Assembly (NCBI GenBank): GCA_025362495.1
Contig: JANYGI010000122.1
Coordinates: 1-49,165, forward strand
Direction: 5' to 3'
From: Byssovorax sp.
GTDB taxonomy: Bacteria > Myxococcota_A > Polyangia > Polyangiales > Polyangiaceae
Length of the DNA: 49,165 nucleotides
A program made the translations under genes and the position numbers. Shown in pieces: positions 33,213 to 42,478 of the stretch. How positions within the stretch are numbered: the first letter of the stretch is position 1; each line of letters begins with the position of its first letter. The notes under the pieces were generated by a model. It was not told where the DNA came from. It searched no databases and was given only the letters and a program-made list of their open reading frames with translations.

Positions 33213-34655
33213 CTACCTGGCGACGACCTCGCACGAGAGCTGCTCGGTGACGACCTCGACCGTGTTGCCCTTCGGGCGCAGAAACACGACCATCAGGCCA
33301 GCGCCTTCGACCTCGACGATCGTCGCGTCGGAGGCGCGATCGTCTTCCTCGGTGATCGAGAACGGGCGCCCCGTCGCCTGAAAATTCGCGTTGATGGGCA
33401 CGATCTCGAGGTGGCCATTGCCACGCTCGCCTTCGATGTAGCTCATCCAGCGCTGGCCCTTGGCGTCGCGGAGGAAGTCCGGCTCGCTCTCCGAGTCCTT
33501 GTCGTCGTCGTCGGTGACGATGGGAACGAGCGCCTTGCCGAGCTCCGGCTTGGTGCCCGAGATGCGCAGCGCGCGGAGCATGACTTCCTTGTTGCCCTTC
33601 TGGATCGAGGTCGCGATGATGGTGTCGTTGCCGTCCTCGGCGACGTCGGCCCGGGCCGGGTAGCCGGGGTATTTCATCACCGAGCCGACGAGCGTCTTCT
33701 GGGGGCCGAGGATCGCCGCGAGCATCGAGTCGGCGTAGCGCGCGGTGAGCACGTAAGAGCCGTCGTGGAGCGGGTGGAGCATCGGTACCTCGAAGTTGAT
33801 GAGGTGCGGCGGCGCGCCCTTCAAATCGAGCTCGTGCAGGTGAACCTCGTGGACCTTGGGGCCGCGGTCGATCACCAGCGACGACTTCCAGCTGACGGTG
33901 CCGTCGGCCGCGGCGATCGCCCGGAGCTCCGAGCCGACGATCCAGGTCTCGTTCTTCTCGAGATCGGAAAACGTGCGACAGTCGCGGAGCTCGTGATAGC
34001 CGGTGTCGCCGTCGGGATCGCTCGACTTGAAGAGCTTCTCGCGCTCGGCGGCCGTGGGCTGCTCGGTGCGGTCGAGGAGCGGGACACCGTCGAAGTTGAT
34101 CCACGCCGCGTCCCCGTCGGCCGGCCCGCAGGCGACGTGACGGCGCTTGTCCTTGTAGTCATCGTGGTAATCGACGAAGGCCTCCACGTGGGCGCCGTCG
34201 ACCTTCACCGGCGTCACACGCATCAAGGAGCGAACGCCGTCGGCGGGGCTGATCTTCTTCGCGAAATCGGTCCCCGCTTTGGCGACGATGCGGGTCAGCT
34301 TTCCGGTGCCGCCTTTGTCGATCACCAGCACGTGCGGATCGTTGCCGAGCGCGAGGCCGATGGCGACGCGACCGCCGGGCAAGTCGACGTCGGTCAGGCC
34401 AGTGACCTTGTTCGCGCCGGTCCCCCACACCTTCTGTCCGCTGATCTTGCAGGCCGGCGGGGCGCCGATCGGCGGCGCCGCGGCCGCGCTCGGGACGGCC
34501 GTGGCCGCCGCGACGCTGCCGCTGCTCGCGGCCGACGCCGGCGCCGCTGCGCTCGCCGAGGCCGCGGGGTGCGCGTCGGCGCCGGGCTTTTCGCCGGAGC
34601 AACTGGAGAGCGCGAGAGCGCCGAGCACGAGGAGCGGAGCGGAGGAGCGTTTCAT
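33213..34655 (-). CDS. predicted lipoprotein, unknown function (480 aa)
   Basis: The signal peptide ends in the lipobox LSSC. An Ala/Ser/Pro linker (about 25-65) is followed by a long beta-rich domain with repeated hydrophobic strands and Gly-Asp turns (VAIGLALGNDPHVLVIDKGG, YVLTARYADSMLAAILGP, GLMVVFLRPKGNTVEVV). The pattern suggests a beta-propeller of six or seven blades, but blade repeats are weak. Three Cys are left in the mature part. No family is recognised. The Met at 34655 is chosen as it begins the positively charged signal peptide. Confidence 0.65.
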   Translation of the reverse strand: MKRSSAPLLVLGALALSSCSGEKPGADAHPAASASAAAPASAASSGSVAAATAVPSAAAAPPIGAPPACKISGQKVWGTGANKVTGLTDVDLPGGRVAIGLALGNDPHVLVIDKGGTGKLTRIVAKAGTDFAKKISPADGVRSLMRVTPVKVDGAHVEAFVDYHDDYKDKRRHVACGPADGDAAWINFDGVPLLDRTEQPTAAEREKLFKSSDPDGDTGYHELRDCRTFSDLEKNETWIVGSELRAIAAADGTVSWKSSLVIDRGPKVHEVHLHELDLKGAPPHLINFEVPMLHPLHDGSYVLTARYADSMLAAILGPQKTLVGSVMKYPGYPARADVAEDGNDTIIATSIQKGNKEVMLRALRISGTKPELGKALVPIVTDDDDKDSESEPDFLRDAKGQRWMSYIEGERGNGHLEIVPINANFQATGRPFSITEEDDRASDATIVEVEGAGLMVVFLRPKGNTVEVVTEQLSCEVVAR

Positions 34656-34804
34656 CCGGGCCACGTTAGACCATGCGCGCTGGAAAATGTAATCCGCGGC
34701 GGCGGCCCGGTGCGACGCCCTGGCTTGGCGTCAGCTCCGGTAGCCTCTATGGATCGGGGCGCGCCACTGCGGCGAGCTCACCACCGCAAATCCGAGGAAA
34801 CGCC

Positions 34805-35410
34805 GTGACATCGTCCGACCAGCTCGCGCCCGCGCCACCGGATCCCCCTGATCGGCCGGCCGCGCCCGCAGCACCGGATAACTGGGCCCTGTTCGTCGGC
34901 TTCTCCCGCATCGCGCTGAGCGGCTTTGGAGGCGTCCTGCCCTTTGCGTATCGTGGCCTGGTCGAGCAGCGTCAGTGGATCACGGCGGCCGAGTTTGCCG
35001 AGCTGCTGGCCGGAAGCCAGGTGATCCCCGGCCCGACCATCTGCAATATGTCGTTGATGGTCGGCTTCCGTTTCGGCGGCGTTCGCGGGGCGCTGTCGGC
35101 CCTCGGCGGCATGCTGGCCGGGCCGTTCGTGATCGTGATCCTCCTGGGGATCGCCCACCAGCGCGTGGGCGGGCTCGCGCCGGTGCGCGCCGCGCTGACG
35201 GGCATGTCCGCGGTCGCGACTGGCCTCATCGCGGCCACCGCGATCAAGATGGCTTTGCCCATGTTGAGGCGGCCCGGCGGTCGCACGCTCAACGTCGTGC
35301 TGGCGCTGCTGGCCTTTGGTGGACTCGGCCTCTGGAAGCTGCCGATGATCCTGGTGATTGCCGTGCTCGGGCCCGTCGGCGTCGCCCTGGCCTACCGGAG
35401 GGACCCGTGA
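34805..35410 (+). CDS. chrA: chromate transporter, N-terminal-half subunit (201 aa)
   Basis: The family patterns of the ChrA N-half are present: FVGFSRIALSGFGGVLPF, VEQRQWITAAEFAELLAGSQ and IPGPTICNMSLMVGFRFGG, with about five to six membrane helices. Half-size ChrA proteins work in pairs as antiparallel heterodimers that export chromate (or a sulfate-like anion). The GTG at 34805 follows GAGG by 7 nt. The stop overlaps the next GTG by 4 nt. The N-terminal 25 residues are Pro/Ala-rich and not part of the conserved domain. Confidence 0.88.
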   Translation: MTSSDQLAPAPPDPPDRPAAPAAPDNWALFVGFSRIALSGFGGVLPFAYRGLVEQRQWITAAEFAELLAGSQVIPGPTICNMSLMVGFRFGGVRGALSALGGMLAGPFVIVILLGIAHQRVGGLAPVRAALTGMSAVATGLIAATAIKMALPMLRRPGGRTLNVVLALLAFGGLGLWKLPMILVIAVLGPVGVALAYRRDP

Positions 35411-35943
35411 ACGGCGAGCTCTCACCCCTGCTGTCGCTCAGCCTGTATCTGGCGCTGGCCTCGATGATGGCGATCGGCGGCGGCGTGATCATGCTCGCGC
35501 CCGACGTGCACAGCTACGTGGTCGACATCCATCACCTGATCACCAGCGAGCAGTTCGCCGCCGCCTTCACCCTGGCGCAGGCAGCGCCGGGGCCGAACTT
35601 GCTGTTCGTCACGTTGATCGGCTGGCAGATCGGCGGCTTGAAGGGCGCACTCGCGACCACGCTGGCGGTGATCGTCCCGTCTTCTGCGCTGACGCTTGTG
35701 ATCCTGCGCATCGCCTCTCGCACCACCGACAGCCGCCTTGCGCGCGCCTTCAAGGCAGGCATGGCGCCGCTGTCGGTCGGGTTGCTGGCGGCGGCAGCCT
35801 GGGTCCTCGGCACGGCCGCCGGGGTGAGCTTCCGTAGCGGCTTGCTGGTGGTGCTGACGATCGGCTTTATCCTGCGCACGAAGTTGAATCCCGTGCTGCT
35901 GATCGCCGGAGGCGCGGTGGCGGGCTTGCTGGGGTTCGTCTGA
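35407..35943 (+). CDS. chrA: chromate transporter, C-terminal-half subunit (178 aa)
   Basis: This second half-size ChrA protein has the matching motifs ASMMAIGGGVIMLAPDVHSY, ITSEQFAAAFTLAQAAPGPN and VTLIGWQIGGLKGALATTLA, followed by three to four further helices. The GTG start lies in a GTGA overlap with the upstream half, so equal amounts of both subunits are expected. The pair forms one transporter. No chromate regulator (ChrB-like) is seen nearby. Confidence 0.88.
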   Translation: MNGELSPLLSLSLYLALASMMAIGGGVIMLAPDVHSYVVDIHHLITSEQFAAAFTLAQAAPGPNLLFVTLIGWQIGGLKGALATTLAVIVPSSALTLVILRIASRTTDSRLARAFKAGMAPLSVGLLAAAAWVLGTAAGVSFRSGLLVVLTIGFILRTKLNPVLLIAGGAVAGLLGFV

Positions 35944-36107
35944 AGGACCGCTCGGGATCTCGAACGAGCCATGGCGCCGACCGGCTGCGGCGTCAGGGCC
36001 CCCCGCCGGAGCCCGCGCCGAGGCGAAATCGAGACCGAGACCGACAACTGGAAGGAGCGTCGCTCGTGCCGCTCACACCGCCCGGCCAGATGAGATAAGC
36101 AAGGTAC

Positions 36108-38612
36108 ATGAGCATACCCTCGCGTCGAACGACGGCACTCCTCGCTCCGGGCCTTTTTGCCCTCGGCCTCGCCGCAGTTCTTCCCGGGTGCACCGGAGAT
36201 CCGGTGGCCCCCGGCGCGGGCGGAGCCGGTGGCTCCGGTGGCAGCTCCAGCTCCAGCTCCAGCGCCGGCGCCACCGGCGGTGTTGCCACGACGAGCGGCG
36301 GCGGCGACGCCTGCGCGGGGGTCTCGTGCGCCCTCGCGCCGGCCTCGGGCCAGGATCCTCCGATCCTCTTCAACGTCTCGCCCACCGCGCAGCCCGGCGA
36401 CGTGATTGGCCTTCAGGGGGCGCGCTTCACCGCTGCGGCCACGGTGTCGCTCGCGGTCATCGGAGCCACGGCCCCGGAGACAGTCAATCTCCAGGTCCTC
36501 ACCGGCAGCGACGGACACCTCGCCGCGCTCGTGCCGGGCGATCTCGCCGCCGGCCTCTACGCCGTGTCGGTGAGCGAGGGAGGGAGGACGAGCGCGCCGG
36601 TGCTGGTGAACCAGCCGCGGATCGATCATGTCGAGTTTGACGAGCTCGCGCCGGACAGTACGTTTCGCCTCTTCGGTCGCAACCTCGCGGGGAGCCGCGT
36701 CAGCTTCCTCGGTCCCGACAAGACCGGGATCCCCGCCTCGGTGACGGCGTCCGAGGCCTACACCCTCACGGCCAGGGCCCCTGCGGGTCTCCAGCCCGGT
36801 ACGACGTACGCAATCGAGGTCGAGACAGACAGTCAGCTCGCGTGCGGCTGCCGCGCGGTGATCGCCGACGAGACGGTGACCGGGCGCGCGGGCGGCACAG
36901 ATCCGTTCGGCGTCGGCGCGCCCTGGGGGGCCGACTTCACCTTTGCTGGTAACCCCTACGACGTGCTCCAGGATCCGCGCCTGTCGATCCACGCCAAAGG
37001 AGATGGCGTGGCCGACGACACCGCCGCGCTTCAAGCCGCGCTCGACCGCGCGCACCAGGACGGGGGCGGCGTCGTGCTCCTCCCCGCAGGCACCTACCGC
37101 CTCGCCGGATCCACCGGGCTCGTGATCCGCAGTCGCGTCGTCCTCGCCGGGGCTGGCCAGGACAAGACTCAGATCACGTATGGCTTCGTCCCGCCGGCGC
37201 CCTTCGCGTGGGGGCTCCTCTTCGCCGAGGGAGGCGCGCTCGCCGGAGTCGCCTCGCTGCGGCTCGAAAACGTGGACAAGTCCGGCTCCTGGGGTCGAAA
37301 TCTCAACTCGTATGGTCCCTGGTCCAAGGTCTTCTTCAAGGACGTGACCATCGACGAGGGCGGCGGCGGCCCGATCTGGATGGGCGACATCAACGGCTTC
37401 GTGATCGCCGACTCCACCGTCCTCTCCGTCCAAAGCACGCTCGCGTCCGGCGACGCGGGGAACTCCGGCCCGTTCATCATCAACGGTCCCCACTTCTGGA
37501 TGCGCAACACCACCACCTCCTGGAACGTCGGCGGCGCGCACTTCGACGGGCTGGATCATGCGGTGTTCGAGGGGAGCTCGTTCCTGCGCGATGGCAACAA
37601 GCACACGGTCGAGAACACCCGAGGAGTCCAGCTCAACTTCGCGCGTCGCGTCGCGATGCTGGGGAATCACTTCACCGTCGCCGGCGCCGACAATCTCACC
37701 CTCAACGACGGTGAGACGATCATGTCCGAGGGCGGGGGCCCCCTCCGCCGCGACGCCGACACGGCCGCGGTGAGCAGCGCGACGACGACGACGCTGGTCG
37801 ACGCCAGCAAGGCCTGGAAAGCCCTCGAAGCCGGCGCGGAGGTGGTGATCGTCACTGGCTCCGCGAGCGGCGAACACCGGAGGATCGTCAGCCGCGACGA
37901 GACGAGCATCACCGTCGATCCGCCCTGGGACGTCGTCCCCGAAGCGGGCGCGCACTTCGCGGTGACGAACTGGGGCGCAGAGCGCTGGCTCCTGAAAGAC
38001 AACGATCTCACCCGGTGCGCCCGCGGGATCATGCTGTACTGGTCGAGCGCCGACCGGGTGGCGATCGTGCACAACACGCTGACGGACAGCTCCGGCATCT
38101 GGCTTCAACCGGCGCAGACCGTCCAGTCGAACAACGTAGCTTACAACAACTTCACCCCGCTCTTCGACGTGGTCATCGCCGACAACGAGGTGAAGGACCC
38201 GACCGGCCTGACCGGTGCGTTCATCGCGATCGATTTCACCGCCGACACCGAGGGAGATCCGGGGTACGCCTTCGGAACGGCGGGATACGGAATCGAGGTG
38301 CGCCGGAACGACGTCGTGGGCACCACCCCCAACACGCCCACCGTCCCCGGCTATCACCCGTACAGCGAGGGGTACACGGCCCAGGCCACCTTCGCGAAGC
38401 CCGCGGATCAGGCGGGCAAACCCCCGGCGCTGCTCGGCACCATCTTCCAGGGCAACCGCGCCGAGAACAGCCATGTCGGCTTCCGGACCGCCACCGGGGA
38501 TCTCGACACGATCGTCTGGTCGAGCCAGCTGGTCAACGTCATGACCGCGACCGAGGACGTGAAGACCAACAACGCCTCGCAGGCGTCGACGAATACCGTG
38601 ATCGGGCCCTGA
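36108..38612 (+). CDS. beta-helix (pectate-lyase-like) lipoprotein (834 aa)
   Basis: The lipobox LPGC is followed by a Gly/Ser linker. Two IPT/Ig-like domains (about 85-265) begin PPILFNVSPTAQPGDVIGL and PRIDHVEFDELAPDSTFRL. The main domain (about 290-800) starts with YDVLQDPRLSIHAKGDGVADDTAA, the hallmark of pectate_lyase_3/GH28-type right-handed beta-helices, and continues with repeated FxxxxNxF/N-rich turns. A beta-sandwich insert of about 70 residues (ATTTTLVDASKAW) lies near residue 560. It is likely a surface-anchored polysaccharide-binding or degrading protein; catalytic residues cannot be assigned by eye. Confidence 0.82.
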   Translation: MSIPSRRTTALLAPGLFALGLAAVLPGCTGDPVAPGAGGAGGSGGSSSSSSSAGATGGVATTSGGGDACAGVSCALAPASGQDPPILFNVSPTAQPGDVIGLQGARFTAAATVSLAVIGATAPETVNLQVLTGSDGHLAALVPGDLAAGLYAVSVSEGGRTSAPVLVNQPRIDHVEFDELAPDSTFRLFGRNLAGSRVSFLGPDKTGIPASVTASEAYTLTARAPAGLQPGTTYAIEVETDSQLACGCRAVIADETVTGRAGGTDPFGVGAPWGADFTFAGNPYDVLQDPRLSIHAKGDGVADDTAALQAALDRAHQDGGGVVLLPAGTYRLAGSTGLVIRSRVVLAGAGQDKTQITYGFVPPAPFAWGLLFAEGGALAGVASLRLENVDKSGSWGRNLNSYGPWSKVFFKDVTIDEGGGGPIWMGDINGFVIADSTVLSVQSTLASGDAGNSGPFIINGPHFWMRNTTTSWNVGGAHFDGLDHAVFEGSSFLRDGNKHTVENTRGVQLNFARRVAMLGNHFTVAGADNLTLNDGETIMSEGGGPLRRDADTAAVSSATTTTLVDASKAWKALEAGAEVVIVTGSASGEHRRIVSRDETSITVDPPWDVVPEAGAHFAVTNWGAERWLLKDNDLTRCARGIMLYWSSADRVAIVHNTLTDSSGIWLQPAQTVQSNNVAYNNFTPLFDVVIADNEVKDPTGLTGAFIAIDFTADTEGDPGYAFGTAGYGIEVRRNDVVGTTPNTPTVPGYHPYSEGYTAQATFAKPADQAGKPPALLGTIFQGNRAENSHVGFRTATGDLDTIVWSSQLVNVMTATEDVKTNNASQASTNTVIGP

Positions 38613-38808
38613 TTGCCCGGCGAGGCTCGCATTTGCGCGGGGCGCTTCATTCACCTTTGCGACTGGAGGCGGCCTGGGCACGGTGACCGGCGTCGCGCGG
38701 CTCGGGAAGACGACGGTCGTGGGCGGGGACGACATGATCGAAGGCCCCCGGATACAGACGTTGCGTGGGCCGGCGCTGGCCTTGAACCCGATCTCGCGCG
38801 CGAAGGAA

Positions 38809-39894
38809 TCAGAAGCGCTCGTCGTCGTTCTGCGGCGCATTCGACCAGGCCGTCGAGGCCTGCCCGTTGATCGTCGTGCCGCCGTAGGCGAACGACGGTA
38901 CCGCCGAGAGCATGTCGGCCGGGAACGATAGAGTCGGCTTGCTCGCCGCGTCGAGCGCCTTGACGTGATCGGGCGTGAGCTTCACGTCGAGCGCGCCGAG
39001 GTTGTCGTCGAGCTGCTCCATCGTGCGGGCGCCAATGATCGTCGACGCGACGCCGGGCTGATTCTGCACCCACGAGAGCGCCACGCGCGGCACCGTCGTC
39101 CCGAGCTCGCCCGCGATCCGCTCCATCACGTCGAGCAGATCGAAGGTGCGGTCGTCGAGGTAGCTGGTGACGCGCGCTCCGCGGCTGGCGTCGTGCTTGC
39201 CCCGGTCAGCGCGCTTGTATTTGCCGCTCAATGCTCCGCCGCGGAGGGGGCCCCACGGCGTGATGCCGAGTCCGAGCTCCTGCGCCATCGGCACGAGCTC
39301 GCCCTCCACCGTGCGCTGGAGCAGCGAATACTCGATCTGCAACGCCACGAGCGGCGACCACCCGCGCAGCAGCGCCATGGTCTGCGCCTGGGCCACCTTC
39401 CACGCCGGCGTGTCGCTGAAGCCCAGATACCGCACCTTGCCCTGCTCGACGAGCGTGTCGAGCGCGCGCATCGTCTCCTCGATCGGCGTCGTTTTGTCCC
39501 AGGCATGGAGCCAGTACAGATCGATGTAGTCGGTCTGGAGGCGACGGAGCGACTCTTCGCACTGGGCGATGATCGCCTTCCTGCTGGCGCCGCCGGCGTT
39601 GGGATCGCCGAGGAACATGCTGGTGGTGAACTTGGTGGCGAGCACCACCCGGTCGCGCTTCTTTCGATCGTGGCCGAGGTGCTCGCCGAGGATCGCCTCG
39701 GAGTGCCCCTTGGTGTACCCGTTGGCGGTGTCGATGAAGTTGCCGCCTCGATCGATGTAGTGGTCGAGGATGCGCTTGGCCTCCTCGGGCTCGGAGCCCC
39801 AGCCCCATTCTCTCCCGAAGGTCATGGCGCCGAGGCAGAGGGGGCTGACGCGGAGCCCGGAGTGGCCGAGGGTGACGTAGTGGGCGAGGGACAT
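38809..39894 (-). CDS. aldo/keto reductase (361 aa)
   Basis: The NADPH-dependent AKR barrel is complete: LCLGAMTFG, then GNFIDTANGY with catalytic Asp and Tyr, VVLATKF with the Lys, and DLYWLHAWD with the His. PGVASTIIGARTMEQLDDN is the cofactor-binding end. The length is a little above average because of a C-terminal 30-residue tail. It would reduce aldehydes or ketones, substrate unknown. The Met at 39894 directly precedes the first strand (HYVTLGHSGLRVS); a longer upstream frame has unlike codon use. Confidence 0.92.
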   Translation of the reverse strand: MSLAHYVTLGHSGLRVSPLCLGAMTFGREWGWGSEPEEAKRILDHYIDRGGNFIDTANGYTKGHSEAILGEHLGHDRKKRDRVVLATKFTTSMFLGDPNAGGASRKAIIAQCEESLRRLQTDYIDLYWLHAWDKTTPIEETMRALDTLVEQGKVRYLGFSDTPAWKVAQAQTMALLRGWSPLVALQIEYSLLQRTVEGELVPMAQELGLGITPWGPLRGGALSGKYKRADRGKHDASRGARVTSYLDDRTFDLLDVMERIAGELGTTVPRVALSWVQNQPGVASTIIGARTMEQLDDNLGALDVKLTPDHVKALDAASKPTLSFPADMLSAVPSFAYGGTTINGQASTAWSNAPQNDDERF

Positions 39895-39993
39895 GGCCGC
39901 TTCATAACGCGCGGCGTGGTCGGCGTCGAGGGCCACCCGCGCCGTCGCCATCGCGGGCGATCAGCGCATCCGGCTTCGATCCCGAGCAGGGCT

Positions 39994-42297
39994 TCACGGG
40001 CAGCGATAGGCGTAGTCGAGATCGTTGAAGAACGTGTTCTGGTAAATCGCGTGCAGGCCGCCGGCCCCGTCGACCACGAGCCGAGGATGGTCGCCGGTAG
40101 AGCTCGAGTCGACGGTGATCAGGCTGAACACGCCGCCGGCCGGCTTGTAGGCGTAGTCGAGGTCGTCGAAGAAGGTGTCGTGGTAGAGCGCGTGCACCCC
40201 GCCGGACGCGTCGACGACGAGCTGCGGAAAGCCCGCGATGGACTTCGAGTCGACCGTGGTCTTCGTGAAGGCTCCTCCTGCGGGCTTGTAAGCGTAGTCG
40301 AGATCATCGAAGAAGGCGTTGTGATAGAGCGCGTGCACGCCGCCTGCCGCGTCGACGACGAGGGCGGGGTGGGGCCCCTGCTGGCTGCTGTCGACCGTGG
40401 TCTTCGTGAACACGCCACCGGCGGGCTTGTAGGCGTAGTCGAGATCGTCGAAGAAGGTGTTGTGGTAGAGCGCGTGCACGCCGCCGGCCGCGTCGATGAC
40501 CAGAGCCGAGTCCTCCTCCGGCGGGTCCGAGTCGACGGTGGTCTTCTTGAACACGCCGCCCGCCGGCTTGTAGGCGTAGTCGAGATCATCGAAGAAGGTG
40601 TCGTGATAGAGGGCGTGGACCCCGCCCGCTGCGTCGACGACGAGGCGGGATTCGTCGCCCGAAGCATCCGAGTCGACGGTGGTCTTCGTGAACACGCCGC
40701 CGGCCGGCCTGTAGGCGTAGTCGAGATCGTCGAAGAAGGTGTCATGGTAGAGCGCGTGCACTCCGCCGGCCGGGTCGACGACCAGCGCGGGGTGCGAGCC
40801 CGGCTTGTCGCTGTCGACGGTGGTCTGCGTGAAGACCCCGCCCGGCGGCTTGTAGGCGTAGTCGAGATCGTCGAAGAACGTATCGTGGTAGAGCGCGTGG
40901 ACGCCGCCGGCCGCGTCGACGACGAGCTGCGGATACGCGCCAGGAGTATTGCTGTCGACCGTCGTCCGCGTGAAGGTGCCGCCGAGCGGCTTGTAGGCAT
41001 AGACGAGATCGTCGAAGAAGGTGTCGTGATAGAGCACGTGAACCCCGCCGGCAGCGTCGACCACCAGCGCGGCGTGCGGGCCCGGCGAGTCGGCGTCGAC
41101 GGTGGTCTTGACCCACGTTTTCTCGTCGATCATGCCGTCGCAGTCGTCGTCGCCCAGGTTCGAGCAGACCTCGGTCACGGGCACGACCTCGCCCGTGCAC
41201 GCGCCCCAGCCGAGGCCGTCGGCGTCGCAAACGCGCGTGCCGCCGTGGCACGTGCCCACGTTCTCGGTCGCGGCCGGTCCGGTGTAGCAGGCGCCGATCT
41301 GGCCCGGGGCGCACGGACAGCCGGCGTTGATCACCCCGTCACAGTCCTCGTCGGCGACGGTCGCGCAGATCTCGGGCGCGGGCTTGACCTCGTCCGTGCA
41401 GGGGCCGTAGCCGAGCGCTCCGCCCAGGCACGTTTGCTGGCCTCCGTGGCAAACGCCGACCCCGTTCGTCGCGGGTGAGCCCGTGTAGCACGCGACGACG
41501 TCGCCCAGCGCGCACGAGCACGCCGTCGTCTCGCTGGTCAGGCCGTCACAATCGCTGTCGGTGGAGCTCAGGCACGCTTCGATCGCGGGGGTGATCTCCC
41601 CCGTGCAGGGGCCGAGCGCCGTTCCCGTGGCGTTGCACAGGGCCTTCCCAGACTGGCATGCTCCCACGCCCGCGGTGCCGGCGGGCCCGCTGTAACACGC
41701 GACCGTCGCGCCGGGCGGGCACTGGCAGCCCGCGCCGCTCTCGTTGATCTGACCATCGCAGTCGTCGTCGATGGTGTTCGCGCAGGTCTCCGCGACGGGC
41801 TTGATCTCGCCCTGGCAGGCGCCAAAGCCGGTGCCGTTGGCCTTGCAAACGTGGGTGCCTGCCTTGCACGCGCCAACCCCCTTGGTGCCCGCCGGGCCGG
41901 AGTAGCATGCCTTGATCTCGCCGGGAACGCAGACGCAATCGGGGCCCTCTTCGTCGGTGAGACCGTCGCAGTCTTCATCGCCGGGGTTCGCGCAGGTCTC
42001 CTGGGTGGGGAGGACTTCGCCCTCGCAGGGGCCAAAGGCCGAGCCCTCGGCGTCGCAGGTCTTGATGCCAGAGACGCAGAGCCCGACGTTCTCTTGCTCG
42101 GGCGCGCCGGAGAAGCATTTGACGGCCTCGCCCGGGGTGCAGAAGGTGGGAGTCTCACCGCCGGAGCCGGAGCTCGCCGCCGAGCTCGCGTTCGAAGAGC
42201 CCTGAGGGGTGCTCTCGCCGGAGCAGGCGGCCGCCCAGGGGAGGGCGAGGAGGGCGAGGAAAACGATCGGTCGCAGTGGAAGGGGAAGCAAGCGCAT
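39994..42297 (-). CDS. MopE-like Cys-rich lipoprotein with eight 47-aa repeats (767 aa)
   Basis: The lipobox WAAAC leads into five modules of about 70 residues (about 40-395). Each has CxPG, A-C-Y-S/T-G, a central C-x-G-x-x-x-C and a DxDCDGxxxE end, the putative metal-binding motif of MopE-like proteins. Residues 395-767 are eight tandem repeats of 47 residues with the core LVVDAAGGVHALYHDTFFDD followed by LDYAYKPAGG. They are nearly identical, suggesting a recently expanded beta-propeller. The protein should be on the cell surface and may bind calcium or copper. An in-frame ATG at 42312 is the alternative start. Confidence 0.85.
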   Translation of the reverse strand: MRLLPLPLRPIVFLALLALPWAAACSGESTPQGSSNASSAASSGSGGETPTFCTPGEAVKCFSGAPEQENVGLCVSGIKTCDAEGSAFGPCEGEVLPTQETCANPGDEDCDGLTDEEGPDCVCVPGEIKACYSGPAGTKGVGACKAGTHVCKANGTGFGACQGEIKPVAETCANTIDDDCDGQINESGAGCQCPPGATVACYSGPAGTAGVGACQSGKALCNATGTALGPCTGEITPAIEACLSSTDSDCDGLTSETTACSCALGDVVACYTGSPATNGVGVCHGGQQTCLGGALGYGPCTDEVKPAPEICATVADEDCDGVINAGCPCAPGQIGACYTGPAATENVGTCHGGTRVCDADGLGWGACTGEVVPVTEVCSNLGDDDCDGMIDEKTWVKTTVDADSPGPHAALVVDAAGGVHVLYHDTFFDDLVYAYKPLGGTFTRTTVDSNTPGAYPQLVVDAAGGVHALYHDTFFDDLDYAYKPPGGVFTQTTVDSDKPGSHPALVVDPAGGVHALYHDTFFDDLDYAYRPAGGVFTKTTVDSDASGDESRLVVDAAGGVHALYHDTFFDDLDYAYKPAGGVFKKTTVDSDPPEEDSALVIDAAGGVHALYHNTFFDDLDYAYKPAGGVFTKTTVDSSQQGPHPALVVDAAGGVHALYHNAFFDDLDYAYKPAGGAFTKTTVDSKSIAGFPQLVVDASGGVHALYHDTFFDDLDYAYKPAGGVFSLITVDSSSTGDHPRLVVDGAGGLHAIYQNTFFNDLDYAYRCP
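39997..41113 (-). repeat. eight tandem copies of a 141-bp coding repeat
   Basis: The repeat unit encodes 47 residues with V-D-x-A-G-G-V-H-A-L-Y-H as its core; copies 2 to 7 are the most alike and the first and last are diverged. Near-identity at DNA level (for example the stretch encoding FFDDLDYAY) makes copy-number change by unequal crossing-over likely. Confidence 0.85.
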
Positions 42298-42478
42298 GGC
42301 GGGCGCGAGCATGGCACGGCGGGAGTGCGCGTCGAAGCGTGATCACGTTTCCCGCCCTCCGGCGAGCGTTCCGTCAGGCCTGCGGGCCATCGGGGGCGTC
42401 GGGAGGTGACACCCGGCGCACCGCGCGCAGCAGCGCCAGGCGGCACGTCCTCGGGATGACGTGGAAGGGAGGGCGCTG

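Noticed and set aside
38613-38808. Plus-strand open stretch after the beta-helix gene reading TGVARLGKTTVVGGDDMIEG
   Set aside because: It reads somewhat like a protein tail but has no start, no recognisable family and ends inside the aldo/keto reductase; not enough to call a remnant.
35532-38840. 1102-codon open frame on the minus strand across the chromate transporter and beta-helix genes
   Set aside because: It is antisense to genes with clear family motifs; the long open frame is a side effect of very high G+C at third positions.
38965-41478. 837-codon plus-strand frame with repeated EIVEEGVVVERVHAAGRV units
   Set aside because: It is the reverse complement of the aldo/keto reductase and of the 141-bp repeats in the MopE-like gene, whose sense strand has signal peptide, Cys modules and the better start.
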